Source of the DNA: Solwaraspora sp. WMMD406
GTDB taxonomy: Bacteria; Actinomycetota; Actinomycetes; Mycobacteriales; Micromonosporaceae
Direction of reading: 5' to 3'
NCBI RefSeq assembly: GCF_029626025.1
Contig: NZ_JARUBF010000001.1
Coordinates: 310,001 to 374,000, forward strand
Length of the DNA: 64,000 bases
Below the pieces are notes generated by a model that did not search any database, was not told the origin of the DNA, and saw only the letters and a program-made list of their open reading frames with translations. A program made the position numbers and the translations under genes. Of this stretch, positions 47,561 to 56,647 are shown in pieces; position 1 is the first letter of the stretch; the number at the start of each line of letters is the position of its first letter.

Positions 47561-50431
47561 TTATGCCAATGCCGGTACGGGCTCGCCAACCAACGTACGG
47601 AGCGCCTGATACGCCTCGTCCGCTGCTGGCAGGTTTTCGGCGTCGTGCTCATCGCCGGGAGACCGGCTGCAATAGGCGGCAAGAGCTACGACGATCGCTT
47701 CGGCACTTGCTGGATGCTGACGAGCAAGCGCAACCAGAGTACGCCCCACTTCGGCTCGCAACGATCGGTCTTCTTCCGCGAATAGCGGCACCAACCTGTC
47801 GATGGCGTCGTCCGTAGGCGGACCTTGCCGCAGTGCCCCCACCGCCCGCGCCCGCGCCCGCGGATCGACGCCAGGGTCCACCACGATCCCCACCGCCGCC
47901 TCCACCACCTCCGACGACCACAACCCGCCCGCCTGCAACGCCCCCGCCGCGCATGCACGCATCGGCACCCTGAAACCAGCATCTGCGAGGGCTGCCAGTG
48001 CCGTGGCGACGTACGGGGAATGTGGCCCGGGGGATGCCGTGACAGCGGCGAGTTCGACGAACGCTTTGGGCAGCGTCTCGGCGAGTGTGGAAGCCTGCTG
48101 ATCCAGGATTACGCGGAAACGGTCGCCGGCCTTGGTACCGGCGAGGCCGCGCAGTCGCTCGGACAAGACCTCGCGGTAGCCACGAAAACGGCATCGGCTG
48201 GTCTCGGGGGTCAGCCATTCGTCAATCGCGTGGTGTAGCACCGTGTCGATGGTCGCCGTCTGTAGCGGGGTGTCGTCGGCGAGGACGCGAAGCATGAACA
48301 GGAAGTCACGGCCCAGCAGGTCTTCGTACCGGCTCGGGGCGGCGGTCGCGGGCCAGATCGCCTCCGCCACGACGGTCTCGATCTGCTCGGTGTAGTCGGT
48401 GCCGATCAGTCCCAGCGCGAGCAGGATCGGCTCGTCGTAGCGGGGGTCGTGCAGCCGGCTGCGGATCGCTGCGATCCGCTCCTCGGCGGTGCCGCGAAAC
48501 GCCAAGGCGCGGCCGGCGTAGTACTCCTCGAACGTCAGGTGCGGAAACCCGTACCGGCCGGGTGCCCGCTCGATGAGCAGCCCGGTGTGCCGGTCGGCCT
48601 TGTCGACGAACTCGATGACCCCGACGCCGGCATCCGTACTCAGTGGATCGGCGGCCTCCACCACGGTCGGGTCCCACTCGACGCCGTGATGCTTAGCCCA
48701 CAGTGGACCCAGCACCGTCAGCAGTTCCAGCTGGCTGGCCGCACCCTCGGGCCGATGCTCGTGCATCCAGAAACCCAACTCGGTCAGCCAGCGGGTCAGC
48801 ATCCGCTCGTCCGGCAGGTCGGCCGCGGCGACGCCTTGCGCGGTGCGCCAGGTCCGGCCCAGCGCGTTGCACACCTCGATATAGGCCTCGACCCGCCGGT
48901 GCGGCAGCCGGCCGCTGGCCCGATGCACCAGCACCAACGCGGTCAGCAGCAGCGGGTTCGCCGCCAATCGCCGTACCCCCGGGTTGGTTGCCAACGCCTC
49001 GCGGATCGCTGCGGCTTCCTGCTGCCCGGCCTGGACGATCGCCGGGTCGCTCTTGTCCGGAGTCTCGGCCCGCTCCACCTCCCGGCAATACACCTCCAGG
49101 AACCTGTCGATCGTCTCCTGGTCCATGTCCTGCAACCGCACCGCCACGAACGGCTCCGGCAGCGGCGCGGCCGAATAGCCGGCGATCCGGCTGGTCACCA
49201 CGAACCGGTTGCCGTGCCGCGCGTACGCGGTGACGAACCGGGTCACCGCCTCCACCACACCCCGGCGCAGCTCGGCCGAGGCGATCTCGTCCAGGCCGTC
49301 GAGCAGGACCAGGCACCGGCCGGCGTCCAACTCCCGCCGCAACAGATCGGCAAGACCAGCGGTACGGCACTCCAACCGGTTGAGGTAGCCCGGCAGGAAC
49401 TCGCCGATGCCCTGCTCCGGGTAGCCCTGCCGGGCGTAGTCGCCGATCCGCAGATAGATCGGGAAACGCGCCGGTTTCCCCTGCACCGGATTGCCCGAGG
49501 CCAGCGCCAGTGCGTGCGTGAGCGCGAGGTGCTTCAGCAGGGTCGTCTTGCCGGTCCCCGGATCCCCCAGGACCAGCGACTGGGCGTTGGTGCGGACCGC
49601 GTCCAACACCGGTGCCGGCTGCGCGCGGTCTGGCTCGTCCGCGACGTCGAACCGGCGGCCGGCCTGCAGGTGCAACCGGTCCAGGGCCGCCTCGAACCCG
49701 GTGGCGTCGAGCCGCCCCGACTCGACCATCGCGGCCAGCTTGTCGCGTTCCTGCTCGAACCAGAGCCTGGCCCGATCGCCGGGGTGCTTTTCCGGCCGGG
49801 CACTCAATCCGACGAACACCTCGGCCAGCGGCAACTGCACTGTCGTATTGCGCACCACGCCCACGGTCCGCAGATAGCGGTGCTGGTCGGCCAGCCAGCG
49901 CAGGTAGGCGATCAGGTCGTCCTCGTCGGCCGCGCCGGCCCCCGCGTGCCTGGCCAGCTGGGTCGCCGCCCGCGCGGTGTCCGCGGCGTCCGTCCGCCCC
50001 AACACCTCCTGCAGTACGGCCTCCGCCCGCACCTCGACCGACAGCTCGTCCAGCAGTGTCGTGAACACCGGCCGCAGCAGGACGATTCGGTCGAGCCGCT
50101 CGTCCTCCGACGCCTGCGGTCCCAACGAGTCGACGGCCCGCCGCGCCAGTGCGGCGGCGGAGGCTGCCGTACCCGGGACCAGGACCTTCGCCAGCTCCTC
50201 CGCGCCCTCGTGCGTCCAGAAGCCCGCGTTGACATCGAAGTCGGCCAGCCGGCGGCCATGACGTTTCTCGACGGTCGCGAACGCCCGCGCCAACGCCCGC
50301 GCCAGGGCCTTCTGCTCCGGGTCACCGAAGATCCGCGCCCGCACCCCCTGCGTCGCGGAACCGGCCAGCTGCTTGGCCGCTGACGTAATGATCGACTCTG
50401 CCACCGGCACCAGCATCGACACAGGATCCAC
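47561..50431 (-). CDS. NACHT-domain STAND ATPase with HEAT-like C-terminus
   Basis: A 956-residue protein. Residues 1-270 are a helical N-terminal domain with a TVQLPLAEVFVGLS strand block. The NACHT NTPase follows: Walker A GDPGTGKTTLLKHL near 288, Walker B LVLLDGLDEIA near 376, and sensor-region VVTSRIAGYS. A winged/helical segment contains the conserved FPHLTFEEYYAGRAL. Residues about 720-956 form a HEAT-like array. Bacterial NACHT proteins of this plan are known antiphage sensors of the STAND class. There is no separate effector domain such as a nuclease or TIR at the N-terminus that I can name. A leaderless promoter drives it. Confidence 0.9.
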   Translation of the reverse strand: MDPVSMLVPVAESIITSAAKQLAGSATQGVRARIFGDPEQKALARALARAFATVEKRHGRRLADFDVNAGFWTHEGAEELAKVLVPGTAASAAALARRAVDSLGPQASEDERLDRIVLLRPVFTTLLDELSVEVRAEAVLQEVLGRTDAADTARAATQLARHAGAGAADEDDLIAYLRWLADQHRYLRTVGVVRNTTVQLPLAEVFVGLSARPEKHPGDRARLWFEQERDKLAAMVESGRLDATGFEAALDRLHLQAGRRFDVADEPDRAQPAPVLDAVRTNAQSLVLGDPGTGKTTLLKHLALTHALALASGNPVQGKPARFPIYLRIGDYARQGYPEQGIGEFLPGYLNRLECRTAGLADLLRRELDAGRCLVLLDGLDEIASAELRRGVVEAVTRFVTAYARHGNRFVVTSRIAGYSAAPLPEPFVAVRLQDMDQETIDRFLEVYCREVERAETPDKSDPAIVQAGQQEAAAIREALATNPGVRRLAANPLLLTALVLVHRASGRLPHRRVEAYIEVCNALGRTWRTAQGVAAADLPDERMLTRWLTELGFWMHEHRPEGAASQLELLTVLGPLWAKHHGVEWDPTVVEAADPLSTDAGVGVIEFVDKADRHTGLLIERAPGRYGFPHLTFEEYYAGRALAFRGTAEERIAAIRSRLHDPRYDEPILLALGLIGTDYTEQIETVVAEAIWPATAAPSRYEDLLGRDFLFMLRVLADDTPLQTATIDTVLHHAIDEWLTPETSRCRFRGYREVLSERLRGLAGTKAGDRFRVILDQQASTLAETLPKAFVELAAVTASPGPHSPYVATALAALADAGFRVPMRACAAGALQAGGLWSSEVVEAAVGIVVDPGVDPRARARAVGALRQGPPTDDAIDRLVPLFAEEDRSLRAEVGRTLVALARQHPASAEAIVVALAAYCSRSPGDEHDAENLPAADEAYQALRTLVGEPVPALA

Positions 50432-50439
50432 GACCGGCG

Positions 50440-50466
50440 AGTATAGGCAGCACCGTCCACTGTCAC
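50440..50466 (-). promoter_or_regulatory. Leaderless promoter of the NACHT gene
   Basis: Read on the minus strand, TATACT (50445-50440) is a near-consensus -10 whose start point falls at or next to the GTG at 50431. GTGACA (50466-50461) is a fair -35, 15 bases further up. No ribosome site precedes the GTG. Confidence 0.6.
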
Positions 50467-50568
50467 TATCGTGAGGCGTTCTCGTATTCGTTGCCTACCT
50501 GCGGCCAAGCTGACCGTTGACGCCCATTCCGGTGGCGGGTCGGCGCTGGGGTCGGCAGGATCATGGGC

Positions 50569-51315
50569 ATGAGCACCGAACCGGACCGGTACGCCGTCGG
50601 CTCACTGCGGGCCGTGGCGCTCGACGCCCCCGACATCGAGCGCCTGGCCACCTTCTACGAACAGCTCGCCGGCTGGCAACGCCTCCCCACCGACGACGAT
50701 GACGCCGACTGGATCACGCTCGTCACCGACGACGGCTGGCGGATCGGCCTGCAACAGGCACTCGACCACGTACCGCCGAACTGGCCCGGCCAGGACCGGC
50801 CGCAACAGGCCCACCTCGACTTCCAGGTGTCGGACATCGACGCGGCGGCCGAACGCGCCCGGCAGCTCGGTGCCAGACTGCTCCGCCGCAACGAACAGTG
50901 GCACACCCTCGCCGACCCGGCCGGCCACCCGTTCGACCTGTGCGTCAAAGCCGACGAGCCACGCACCCTCCTCGCGGGTGTCATGCTCGACTGCCCCGAC
51001 GCCAAGACGCTGAGCCACTTCTACGCCGAACTACTCGGCAAACCGGTCACCTACGAAGCCGACGGGATCGCCATGATCGGCGAAGAAGGCGGGCAGCCCG
51101 TCCTGTTCCAGCAAGTCGAGCAGTACGCCGCACCCCGCTGGCCGGATCCGGCGTACCCGCAGCAGCTGCACCTCGACGTCCTGGTCCAGGACGTCGACGC
51201 CGCCGAACGGGCCGCCCTCGACCTCGGCGCCACCCGGCTCGACGGCGCCGGCCCCGACTGGCGCGTCTACGCCGACCCCGCCGGCCACCCCTTCTGCCTG
51301 GTCTGGTCGGCCTGA
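50569..51315 (+). CDS. VOC-family (glyoxalase-fold) protein, two modules
   Basis: A 248-residue protein with two vicinal-oxygen-chelate modules (residues about 12-125 and 130-248). Each begins with a helix-strand unit (LDAPDIERLATFYEQLAGW, LDCPDAKTLSHFYAELLGK) and ends in a G-H-P-F strand (DPAGHPFDLCV, DPAGHPFCLVW). Metal-type His are present in AHLDFQV and LHLDVLV. VOC proteins include glyoxalases, dioxygenases and antibiotic-binding proteins; the substrate is unknown. AGGA spacing favours the ATG at 50569 over one two codons upstream. Confidence 0.85.
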   Translation: MSTEPDRYAVGSLRAVALDAPDIERLATFYEQLAGWQRLPTDDDDADWITLVTDDGWRIGLQQALDHVPPNWPGQDRPQQAHLDFQVSDIDAAAERARQLGARLLRRNEQWHTLADPAGHPFDLCVKADEPRTLLAGVMLDCPDAKTLSHFYAELLGKPVTYEADGIAMIGEEGGQPVLFQQVEQYAAPRWPDPAYPQQLHLDVLVQDVDAAERAALDLGATRLDGAGPDWRVYADPAGHPFCLVWSA

Positions 51316-51485
51316 ACCAGCGCGCGATCCGACCACGAGCTCTCCCAACGGGACACCCACGGCGACGCCGCGAAACGGCCAGGTCGCCAACAGTAAGGCC
51401 AGGTCACCGGCGGTACGGCCGGGAGCGGTCGCCGATATACTCCAGCCCACCGCTCGACACATCACCCCAGCTCGTGGGAGCCCAT

Positions 51486-53651
51486 ATGCGTGTCACCCGT
51501 GCCGTCACCGCCGGCACAGTCGCCCTTCTCGCCGCGACCTTCGCCCTGCATCCAGCCCAGGCCCAGGCCCAGAGCGCCGCACCGACCGCGCCGTACACCG
51601 CGTTGACGATCAACGGAGCGTTCGGAAATCACCCGCTCTCGACCGGCACCCGGGTGTACGACAGCGACAACGCCACCATCGAGATCAGCGGGTCCCCCAA
51701 CGGAATCGGCCTCAGCGTGTCGGCTGCCGACGGCAGCCTCTGGCACGCTCGGGTCCAGCCCCCTGTCGGCAGCGAGTTGATCGCCGGCACCCGCTACTTG
51801 ACCCATGATCTTCTTCCGAACACCACCCACGGCGTTTTCGACATCTCCGGTGAAGGTCGGGGTTGCAGCATGTCCGGCTGGTTCGACGTCAAGGAGTTCG
51901 TCCGCGACGCCGAGACAGGGCTCCCGAGCGCCGTCGCCATCACCTACCAGGTCACCTGCTCGAACAACACAGTCCCGATGCAGGGCGAGATACGGTTCAG
52001 CTCGACCGTGCCGTACGGGGCGACCGCGCTCGACGCCCGGTCGCTCGACTTCGGTCAGCGCTACGTCGGACTCGAACGGCAGATCCGTACGGTCACCGTG
52101 ACCTCGGCCGGTCCGCTTCCCGTCACCCTGGCCGACTTCGCGATCGAAGGGCCACAGCCGCCGCACTTCGAGATCGCGGCCACCACCTGCGACGGGGTCA
52201 GCCTCGACTACGGCGAAAGCTGCGAGATCGACGTCGAGATGAGCCGGAGAGCCCGTGGCCAGCTGTGGGCACGCCTGACGTTCGCCGAAGCCGGCGACCC
52301 GGACGCGCGCCGGGAGGTCGCCCTGTCCGGCATTGCCCTGGTCAATCCGGTCGGCACGTACCACCCGGTCGGCCCGCAACGGGTGCTCGACACTCGGACC
52401 GGGCTCGGCGCACCGAAGGCCGCTGTCACCGACCAAAAGGTCGTCGGACTGTCGGTGGGCGGGCGGGGCGGCGTAGCCGTCAGCGGGGTTTCCGCCGTCG
52501 TGCTCAACGTCACCGTGACCGGCCCGACCGCGGCCGGACACCTGACGCTCTACCCCTCAGATAGTGCCGCGCCGACCTCGTCCAACCTGAACTTCATCAA
52601 GGGGCGGACCATCGCGAACTCGGTGACCGTACCGGTCGGCCCGGACGGCAAAGTAGCGATCCTGCACCGGGGCGGCAGCACCCACATCATCGCCGACGTC
52701 GTCGGCTACTACGTCGGCACCGACATCAGGCCGGGCTGGAATGAGGTCGGCGACGAGTACTACATGACGACCAACGAACGGCTCCTGGACACCCGCGATG
52801 CCTACTTCGGCGGCCCGCTGCCCGGCGACTGGATCGTCTACATCCCCGTCGACTACGGAGACGATACGAACGACAGGATCTCGGCGGTCGCGGTCAACGT
52901 CACCGCCGTCAAGCCCGTCGGCAGCGGCCACCTGACCAGCTGGGACGGCGTCCAAGACCTGCCGACGGCGTCGACGCTCAACTTCACGCCCGGCCGGACC
53001 GTGCCGAACATGGCCATCGTGCCCCTCGGCACCTGCCCGGACGATCTCGGCTGCGCCGGAATGCCGTCGATCGCCATCCACAACGGATCCGCCGATCCCA
53101 CCCACATCCTGGTGGACATCTTCGGCCTCTACATGGACACGGATCTCGCCGACGGGACCCGGTTCCGGCCCGTCGACCCGACCCGGATCGTCGACACCCG
53201 TACCGCGCTCGGCGCGCCGACCGCCCTCGGGCCGACCACCACCGCCACCATCGCCACCCCGGCGTCCGTCATCACCGACGACACCGAAGCCGTGTCGATG
53301 AACATCACCGCGGTCCGACCGACCGCCAACACCCACGTCAGCGTCTGGCCCGCCTACTTCGGCACCGAGCCGCCGAACGTCAGCACCCTCAACCCCTACC
53401 AGGGCGAGACGGTCCCCAACGCCGCCATCACCGGCATCTTCAACGACGGCGACTTCAACATCTACAACCACGCCGGCGACACCCACGTGGTCGTCGACAT
53501 CGCCGGCACCTTCGAGTACCTCTACGACTACGCCGAATTCCTCCCCGGCCCGGCACGCGCGGCAGGTGCCACCGCCAGGTCCGACAGCGGAATCCGTACG
53601 CCGCCGCTGCGATTGAGGGCCACCGAGGCGTACGCCACCCCGGCCCGCTGA
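51486..53651 (+). CDS. Secreted repeat protein with choice-of-anchor domain (copy B)
   Basis: A 721-residue exported protein with a signal peptide (residues 1-28, ending PAQAQAQS). Residues 30-170 form a beta domain with two Cys. Residues 180-285 resemble a choice-of-anchor-D (Ig-like) domain with SLDFGQRYVG and CEIDVEMSRRARG. The C-terminal 430 residues are three DTRxGLGAP-type repeats (DTRTGLGAP, DTRDAYFGGP, DTRTALGAP) closely similar to copy A at 41452. The ATG follows GTGGGAG. It is probably cell-surface or matrix associated; function is unknown. A strong bidirectional hairpin follows. Confidence 0.87.
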   Translation: MRVTRAVTAGTVALLAATFALHPAQAQAQSAAPTAPYTALTINGAFGNHPLSTGTRVYDSDNATIEISGSPNGIGLSVSAADGSLWHARVQPPVGSELIAGTRYLTHDLLPNTTHGVFDISGEGRGCSMSGWFDVKEFVRDAETGLPSAVAITYQVTCSNNTVPMQGEIRFSSTVPYGATALDARSLDFGQRYVGLERQIRTVTVTSAGPLPVTLADFAIEGPQPPHFEIAATTCDGVSLDYGESCEIDVEMSRRARGQLWARLTFAEAGDPDARREVALSGIALVNPVGTYHPVGPQRVLDTRTGLGAPKAAVTDQKVVGLSVGGRGGVAVSGVSAVVLNVTVTGPTAAGHLTLYPSDSAAPTSSNLNFIKGRTIANSVTVPVGPDGKVAILHRGGSTHIIADVVGYYVGTDIRPGWNEVGDEYYMTTNERLLDTRDAYFGGPLPGDWIVYIPVDYGDDTNDRISAVAVNVTAVKPVGSGHLTSWDGVQDLPTASTLNFTPGRTVPNMAIVPLGTCPDDLGCAGMPSIAIHNGSADPTHILVDIFGLYMDTDLADGTRFRPVDPTRIVDTRTALGAPTALGPTTTATIATPASVITDDTEAVSMNITAVRPTANTHVSVWPAYFGTEPPNVSTLNPYQGETVPNAAITGIFNDGDFNIYNHAGDTHVVVDIAGTFEYLYDYAEFLPGPARAAGATARSDSGIRTPPLRLRATEAYATPAR

Positions 53652-53657
53652 CCGGGT

Positions 53658-53698
53658 CCCGCCGAGCGTGACCAGCCGAGCTGGTCACGCTCGGCGGG
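53658..53698. terminator. Bidirectional 18-bp hairpin terminator
   Basis: CCCGCCGAGCGTGACCAG and CTGGTCACGCTCGGCGGG form a perfect 18-bp stem around CCGAG, between the convergent copy-B repeat gene and the RCC1 gene. Strongest hairpin in the window. Confidence 0.88.
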
Positions 53699-53723
53699 CG
53701 GCCCGGGTGTGGACAGGTGCCGG

Positions 53724-55226
53724 CTACGATCGGACCGCTGATCGGGGCGCGATGACCAGCACCGGAGTGCTTTGGTGATACCCGTCGGGGCCGGTGCCGA
53801 GCTGCCCGTCCCCGTTGTACCCCCAGGCGATCACGGTGTAGTCGGGCTGCAGCGCCAAATTGAAGTGTGCACCTGCCTCCACGGCTCGGATCCGCGAGAG
53901 GTACGCCGTACAGGGATAGCTCTGCCCCACCGCACACACCCGACCGGGAGTTGCCCGGTTTTCGAGGATGCCGCCACCAAGATCACCCGAACGACCGTAG
54001 CCCCACGCCAGGACTCCACCATCGCGCAGCTGCGCGAGACTGTGAGAACTGCCGCCACTGATGCTTCGCACCCCGGTCAGGAACCGGGCGCACGGTGCGG
54101 CTTCACCCACCGCGCACACCCGTACCGGAGTGCTTCTATAACCACCGAAGGTGCCGATCCCGAGCGGCCCGGAGATGTTGCTTCCCCAGGCACCGACACT
54201 CCCGTCACCGAGTACCGCCAAGGTGTGGGAGCTACCCCCTGATACCGCCCTGACCCCGGGAAGAGGCCGGTCGCAGGGCGCGACCTGCCCCACCGCACAC
54301 ACCCGCACCGGCGTCAGTCGGTTTGTGGTCGTCCCGTCACCGAGCTGACCGGAATGGTTGGCACCCCAGGCGACGAGCCGCGCCTTGTCGACCACCGCCA
54401 GGCTGTGACTCAAGCCAGCCGAGACGGATCTGACCCCGGTCAGCAACCGGGTACACGGCGCGACCTGCCCCACCGCACACACCCGCACCGGAACAGAGCG
54501 ATCCACAGTGGTCCCGTCGCCGAGCGCACCGGAGTTGAGTCCCCAGGTCACCGCTGTGGTGTCGGCCAGTTGCGCGACGTTGTGATTGAAATGGGTCGCG
54601 ATGGATCTGACTCCGCGTAGGAACCGACTGCAGGGCGCGACCTGCCCCACCGCACACACCCGCACCGGCGTCAGTCGGTTTGTGGTGGTCCCGTCACCGA
54701 GCTGACCGTGGAAGTTGAAACCCCAGGCGACAACCGTACGGTCGCTGAGCACCGCAAGACTGTGGTAGTAGCCCGCCGCGACGGCAATCACGCCGGTGAG
54801 AAACCGGGTGCAGGGGGCGGTCTCGCCAACGGCACACACCAGCATCGGAGTCGGCGTGTGCGTGCCGCTCTCCCCGTTGCCGAGCTGACCCATCTCGTTG
54901 AAGCCCCAGGCGTAGACGGTGCCGTCCGTCCGCAGAGCGAGGCTATGCGAATTGCCGGCGGCGATCGCCCGCACCGGACCCAGCCCAGCCGGCGCCTGCC
55001 GTACCTCGTGACCGGGCGTCGGTGCGGCAGCGGCCCCCCGCCCAGCTGGTATGCCGTTGCCGTTGGCGTGACCGATCGAGCCGTCAGCGAACACCAGAAC
55101 CGTCGCCAGCAGCACCGCCGCTACAGCAATGGCAGGCCATCGCCGACACACCACGTTCGCGGCGAACCCAAGATCCGGGATCCGCCCCGGCGGGCAACCG
55201 TCCATCACGTCCTCCACAGCAGACAC
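53724..55226 (-). CDS. Secreted/membrane-anchored RCC1-repeat beta-propeller
   Basis: A 500-residue protein. A single hydrophobic helix near residues 30-47 follows a long N-terminus and would act as signal anchor. The rest is seven RCC1 repeats of about 55-60 residues, each with a S-H-S-L-A-x-L core, a V-x-A-W-G-x-N motif, G-Q-L-G-D-G-T-T-x-x-x, and an odd VCAVGQVAPC block with paired Cys. The near-identical DNA (for example about 54281, 54460 and 54638) implies recent repeat expansion. RCC1 propellers bind proteins, but bacterial secreted ones have no known role. Disulphides within each repeat would suit an extracellular place. Confidence 0.85.
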   Translation of the reverse strand: MSAVEDVMDGCPPGRIPDLGFAANVVCRRWPAIAVAAVLLATVLVFADGSIGHANGNGIPAGRGAAAAPTPGHEVRQAPAGLGPVRAIAAGNSHSLALRTDGTVYAWGFNEMGQLGNGESGTHTPTPMLVCAVGETAPCTRFLTGVIAVAAGYYHSLAVLSDRTVVAWGFNFHGQLGDGTTTNRLTPVRVCAVGQVAPCSRFLRGVRSIATHFNHNVAQLADTTAVTWGLNSGALGDGTTVDRSVPVRVCAVGQVAPCTRLLTGVRSVSAGLSHSLAVVDKARLVAWGANHSGQLGDGTTTNRLTPVRVCAVGQVAPCDRPLPGVRAVSGGSSHTLAVLGDGSVGAWGSNISGPLGIGTFGGYRSTPVRVCAVGEAAPCARFLTGVRSISGGSSHSLAQLRDGGVLAWGYGRSGDLGGGILENRATPGRVCAVGQSYPCTAYLSRIRAVEAGAHFNLALQPDYTVIAWGYNGDGQLGTGPDGYHQSTPVLVIAPRSAVRS

Positions 55227-55339
55227 CCGTACGCCAACGATCGGCGTTGATGGAACGGACTATAGGGCTTCACGTCCTGGCCGGATATCGGTCGGCGGGC
55301 GCAACTCGGTGGTGCCGTCACCGAGCTCGCGACGTGCAG

Positions 55340-55370
55340 CGGCGGGCTCGGCTGTGTGCCGAGCCCGCCG
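55340..55370 (-). terminator. Hairpin terminator downstream of the GH62 relic
   Basis: CGGCGGGCTCGGC and GCCGAGCCCGCCG form a perfect 13-bp stem with loop TGTGT, 30 bases beyond the relic's stop on the minus strand. The terminator has outlived the gene. Confidence 0.8.
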
Positions 55371-55401
55371 TGTCAGATGTCGGGTTCTTGTTGCCTGTTG
55401 G

Positions 55402-55816
55402 TCAGCGTTGCAGGGTGAGCAGGCCCGGCCGGTACGGCAGGAGGCCGTAGTCACCGCCGGAGTTGGGCGAGCGGCCCTGGTAGAGCATCTGCAGGTTGCA
55501 GGGGTCGATGGTCATGGTCTGGTCGGCGTTGGTGCGGATGAGTTCGCCGTGGCTGATGTCGTTGGTCCAGGTGGCGCCGCTGTTGGCCCGGCCGGCGAAG
55601 GGGTGGAATTCGCTGGTGGCGTTCGGGGTCCAGGTGCCGCCGAGGTTGGTGGCGGTGAAGGAGCGGAAGTAGCGGCCCTGGGAGCCGATGGCCTCGACGA
55701 TCATCAGGGCTGACGTTGCGGGCGGTCACCGCAGAGCCGTTCTGGGTCAGGTCCGTGCTCCACGACTGGGTCACCGTCTGCCCGACCCACGAACGACCAG
55801 GTGAGCGCCCGAACAC
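55402..55816 (-). pseudogene. Relic of a CBM2 / GH62 arabinofuranosidase gene
   Basis: The minus strand carries two pieces of one secreted enzyme in different frames. The 5' piece (about 55816-55710) reads [19 protein letters not shown], the end of a CBM2-type cellulose-binding module. The 3' piece (55704-55402) reads [20 protein letters not shown] through [14 protein letters not shown], the C-terminal 100 residues of a GH62 alpha-L-arabinofuranosidase including [14 protein letters not shown] and MLYQGRSP. The catalytic bulk (about 200 residues) is gone and the join changes frame. It is not functional. Its terminator survives at 55340. Confidence 0.8.
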
Positions 55817-55878
55817 CCCTGCCGGCTCGGAGGGCCGGCTCGGAGATGCGGTCTTAGACCGCAGGCTGGACCGCCGGC

Positions 55879-56526
55879 TCAGCCTGCGACGGGCAGCGCG
55901 CCGAGGGCCCGGCCGGCCTCCTGGGCGGCGCGCCGGGCTTCGACGTGCAGGCGCGCGGCCTGGTCGGTGAAGGCGTCGAGGGCCGGGTTGACGCCGACGA
56001 GGGTGAATTCACGCTCGACCACGGTCAGGTCGGCACCCCAGCAATCGGCGATGATTCGACGCAGGTACGGCGTGGAGTGGTCCCAGCCCTCTCGCGGGGT
56101 GCCGGCGCCGTACGCGCCACCGCGCACCGTGACCAGCACAACCGGCTTGCCGGCGAGAAACGGTTGTCCGGTCACCCGGGGGTCGGTCGACACCAGGTCG
56201 ACGTACGCCTTGAAGTGCTGGGACACGCCGTAGTTGTAGAGCGGTACGGCGAACAGGATCGCATCGGCGGCGAGGAGTTCGTCCACCAGGGATACGGCGA
56301 GGGCGACGGCGTCGCGCTGTTCGGCGGTGCGCTCGTGGGTCGGGGTCGTGCCGGCGGTCACCGCCGCCGCCCAGGCGGTCGCCGGCAGGGCGTCGACGCC
56401 GACGTGGCGACGTTCGACCTGGTCGCCGGGGCGGGTGGCGAGCCATTCCTCCTCGACGATGTCGGCGATCTCGCGACTCGCGGAACCGTGCGTACGGATG
56501 CTGGCGTCCAGCCGGAACAGGGACAC
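55879..56526 (-). CDS. FMN-dependent NADH-azoreductase (AzoR-like)
   Basis: A 215-residue flavodoxin-fold NAD(P)H oxidoreductase. The phosphate loop near the N-terminus reads RLDASIRTHGSASR, PLYNYGVSQHFKAYVDLV is the FMN-side signature of AzoR/NQO2-type enzymes, and VTVRGGAYG is the late isoalloxazine-binding loop. Such enzymes reduce quinones and azo dyes and protect against electrophiles. AAGGAG five bases before the GTG at 56526 fixes the start. Three matching palindromic boxes lie between it and a divergent MarR gene, so quinone- or electrophile-responsive control is likely. Confidence 0.88.
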   Translation of the reverse strand: MSLFRLDASIRTHGSASREIADIVEEEWLATRPGDQVERRHVGVDALPATAWAAAVTAGTTPTHERTAEQRDAVALAVSLVDELLAADAILFAVPLYNYGVSQHFKAYVDLVSTDPRVTGQPFLAGKPVVLVTVRGGAYGAGTPREGWDHSTPYLRRIIADCWGADLTVVEREFTLVGVNPALDAFTDQAARLHVEARRAAQEAGRALGALPVAG

Positions 56527-56548
56527 AGCCACTCCTTGAGGCAGTAGG

Positions 56549-56627
56549 TTCAAGCTTGAAGTCTGAGCGTAGGGCAAGTCGCTTCAAGGTTGAACCCCTC
56601 TGAGAGATGGCTCACTTCAACAGTGAA
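56549..56627. promoter_or_regulatory. Three TTCAA-n2-TTGAA boxes (MarR-type operators)
   Basis: TTCAAGCTTGAA (56549-56560), TTCAAGGTTGAA (56583-56594) and TTCAACAGTGAA (56616-56627) are spaced 34 and 33 bp apart, about three helical turns. They fill the divergent gap between the azoreductase and MarR genes and are the clear candidate sites for that MarR protein. Confidence 0.75.
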
Positions 56628-56647
56628 GTGGGAAGTAGGCTTGCCGC

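Noticed and set aside
54280-54680. Regular repeats that could suggest a CRISPR array
   Set aside because: They are in-frame RCC1 repeats of about 170-180 bp with coding interior; there are no short spacers.
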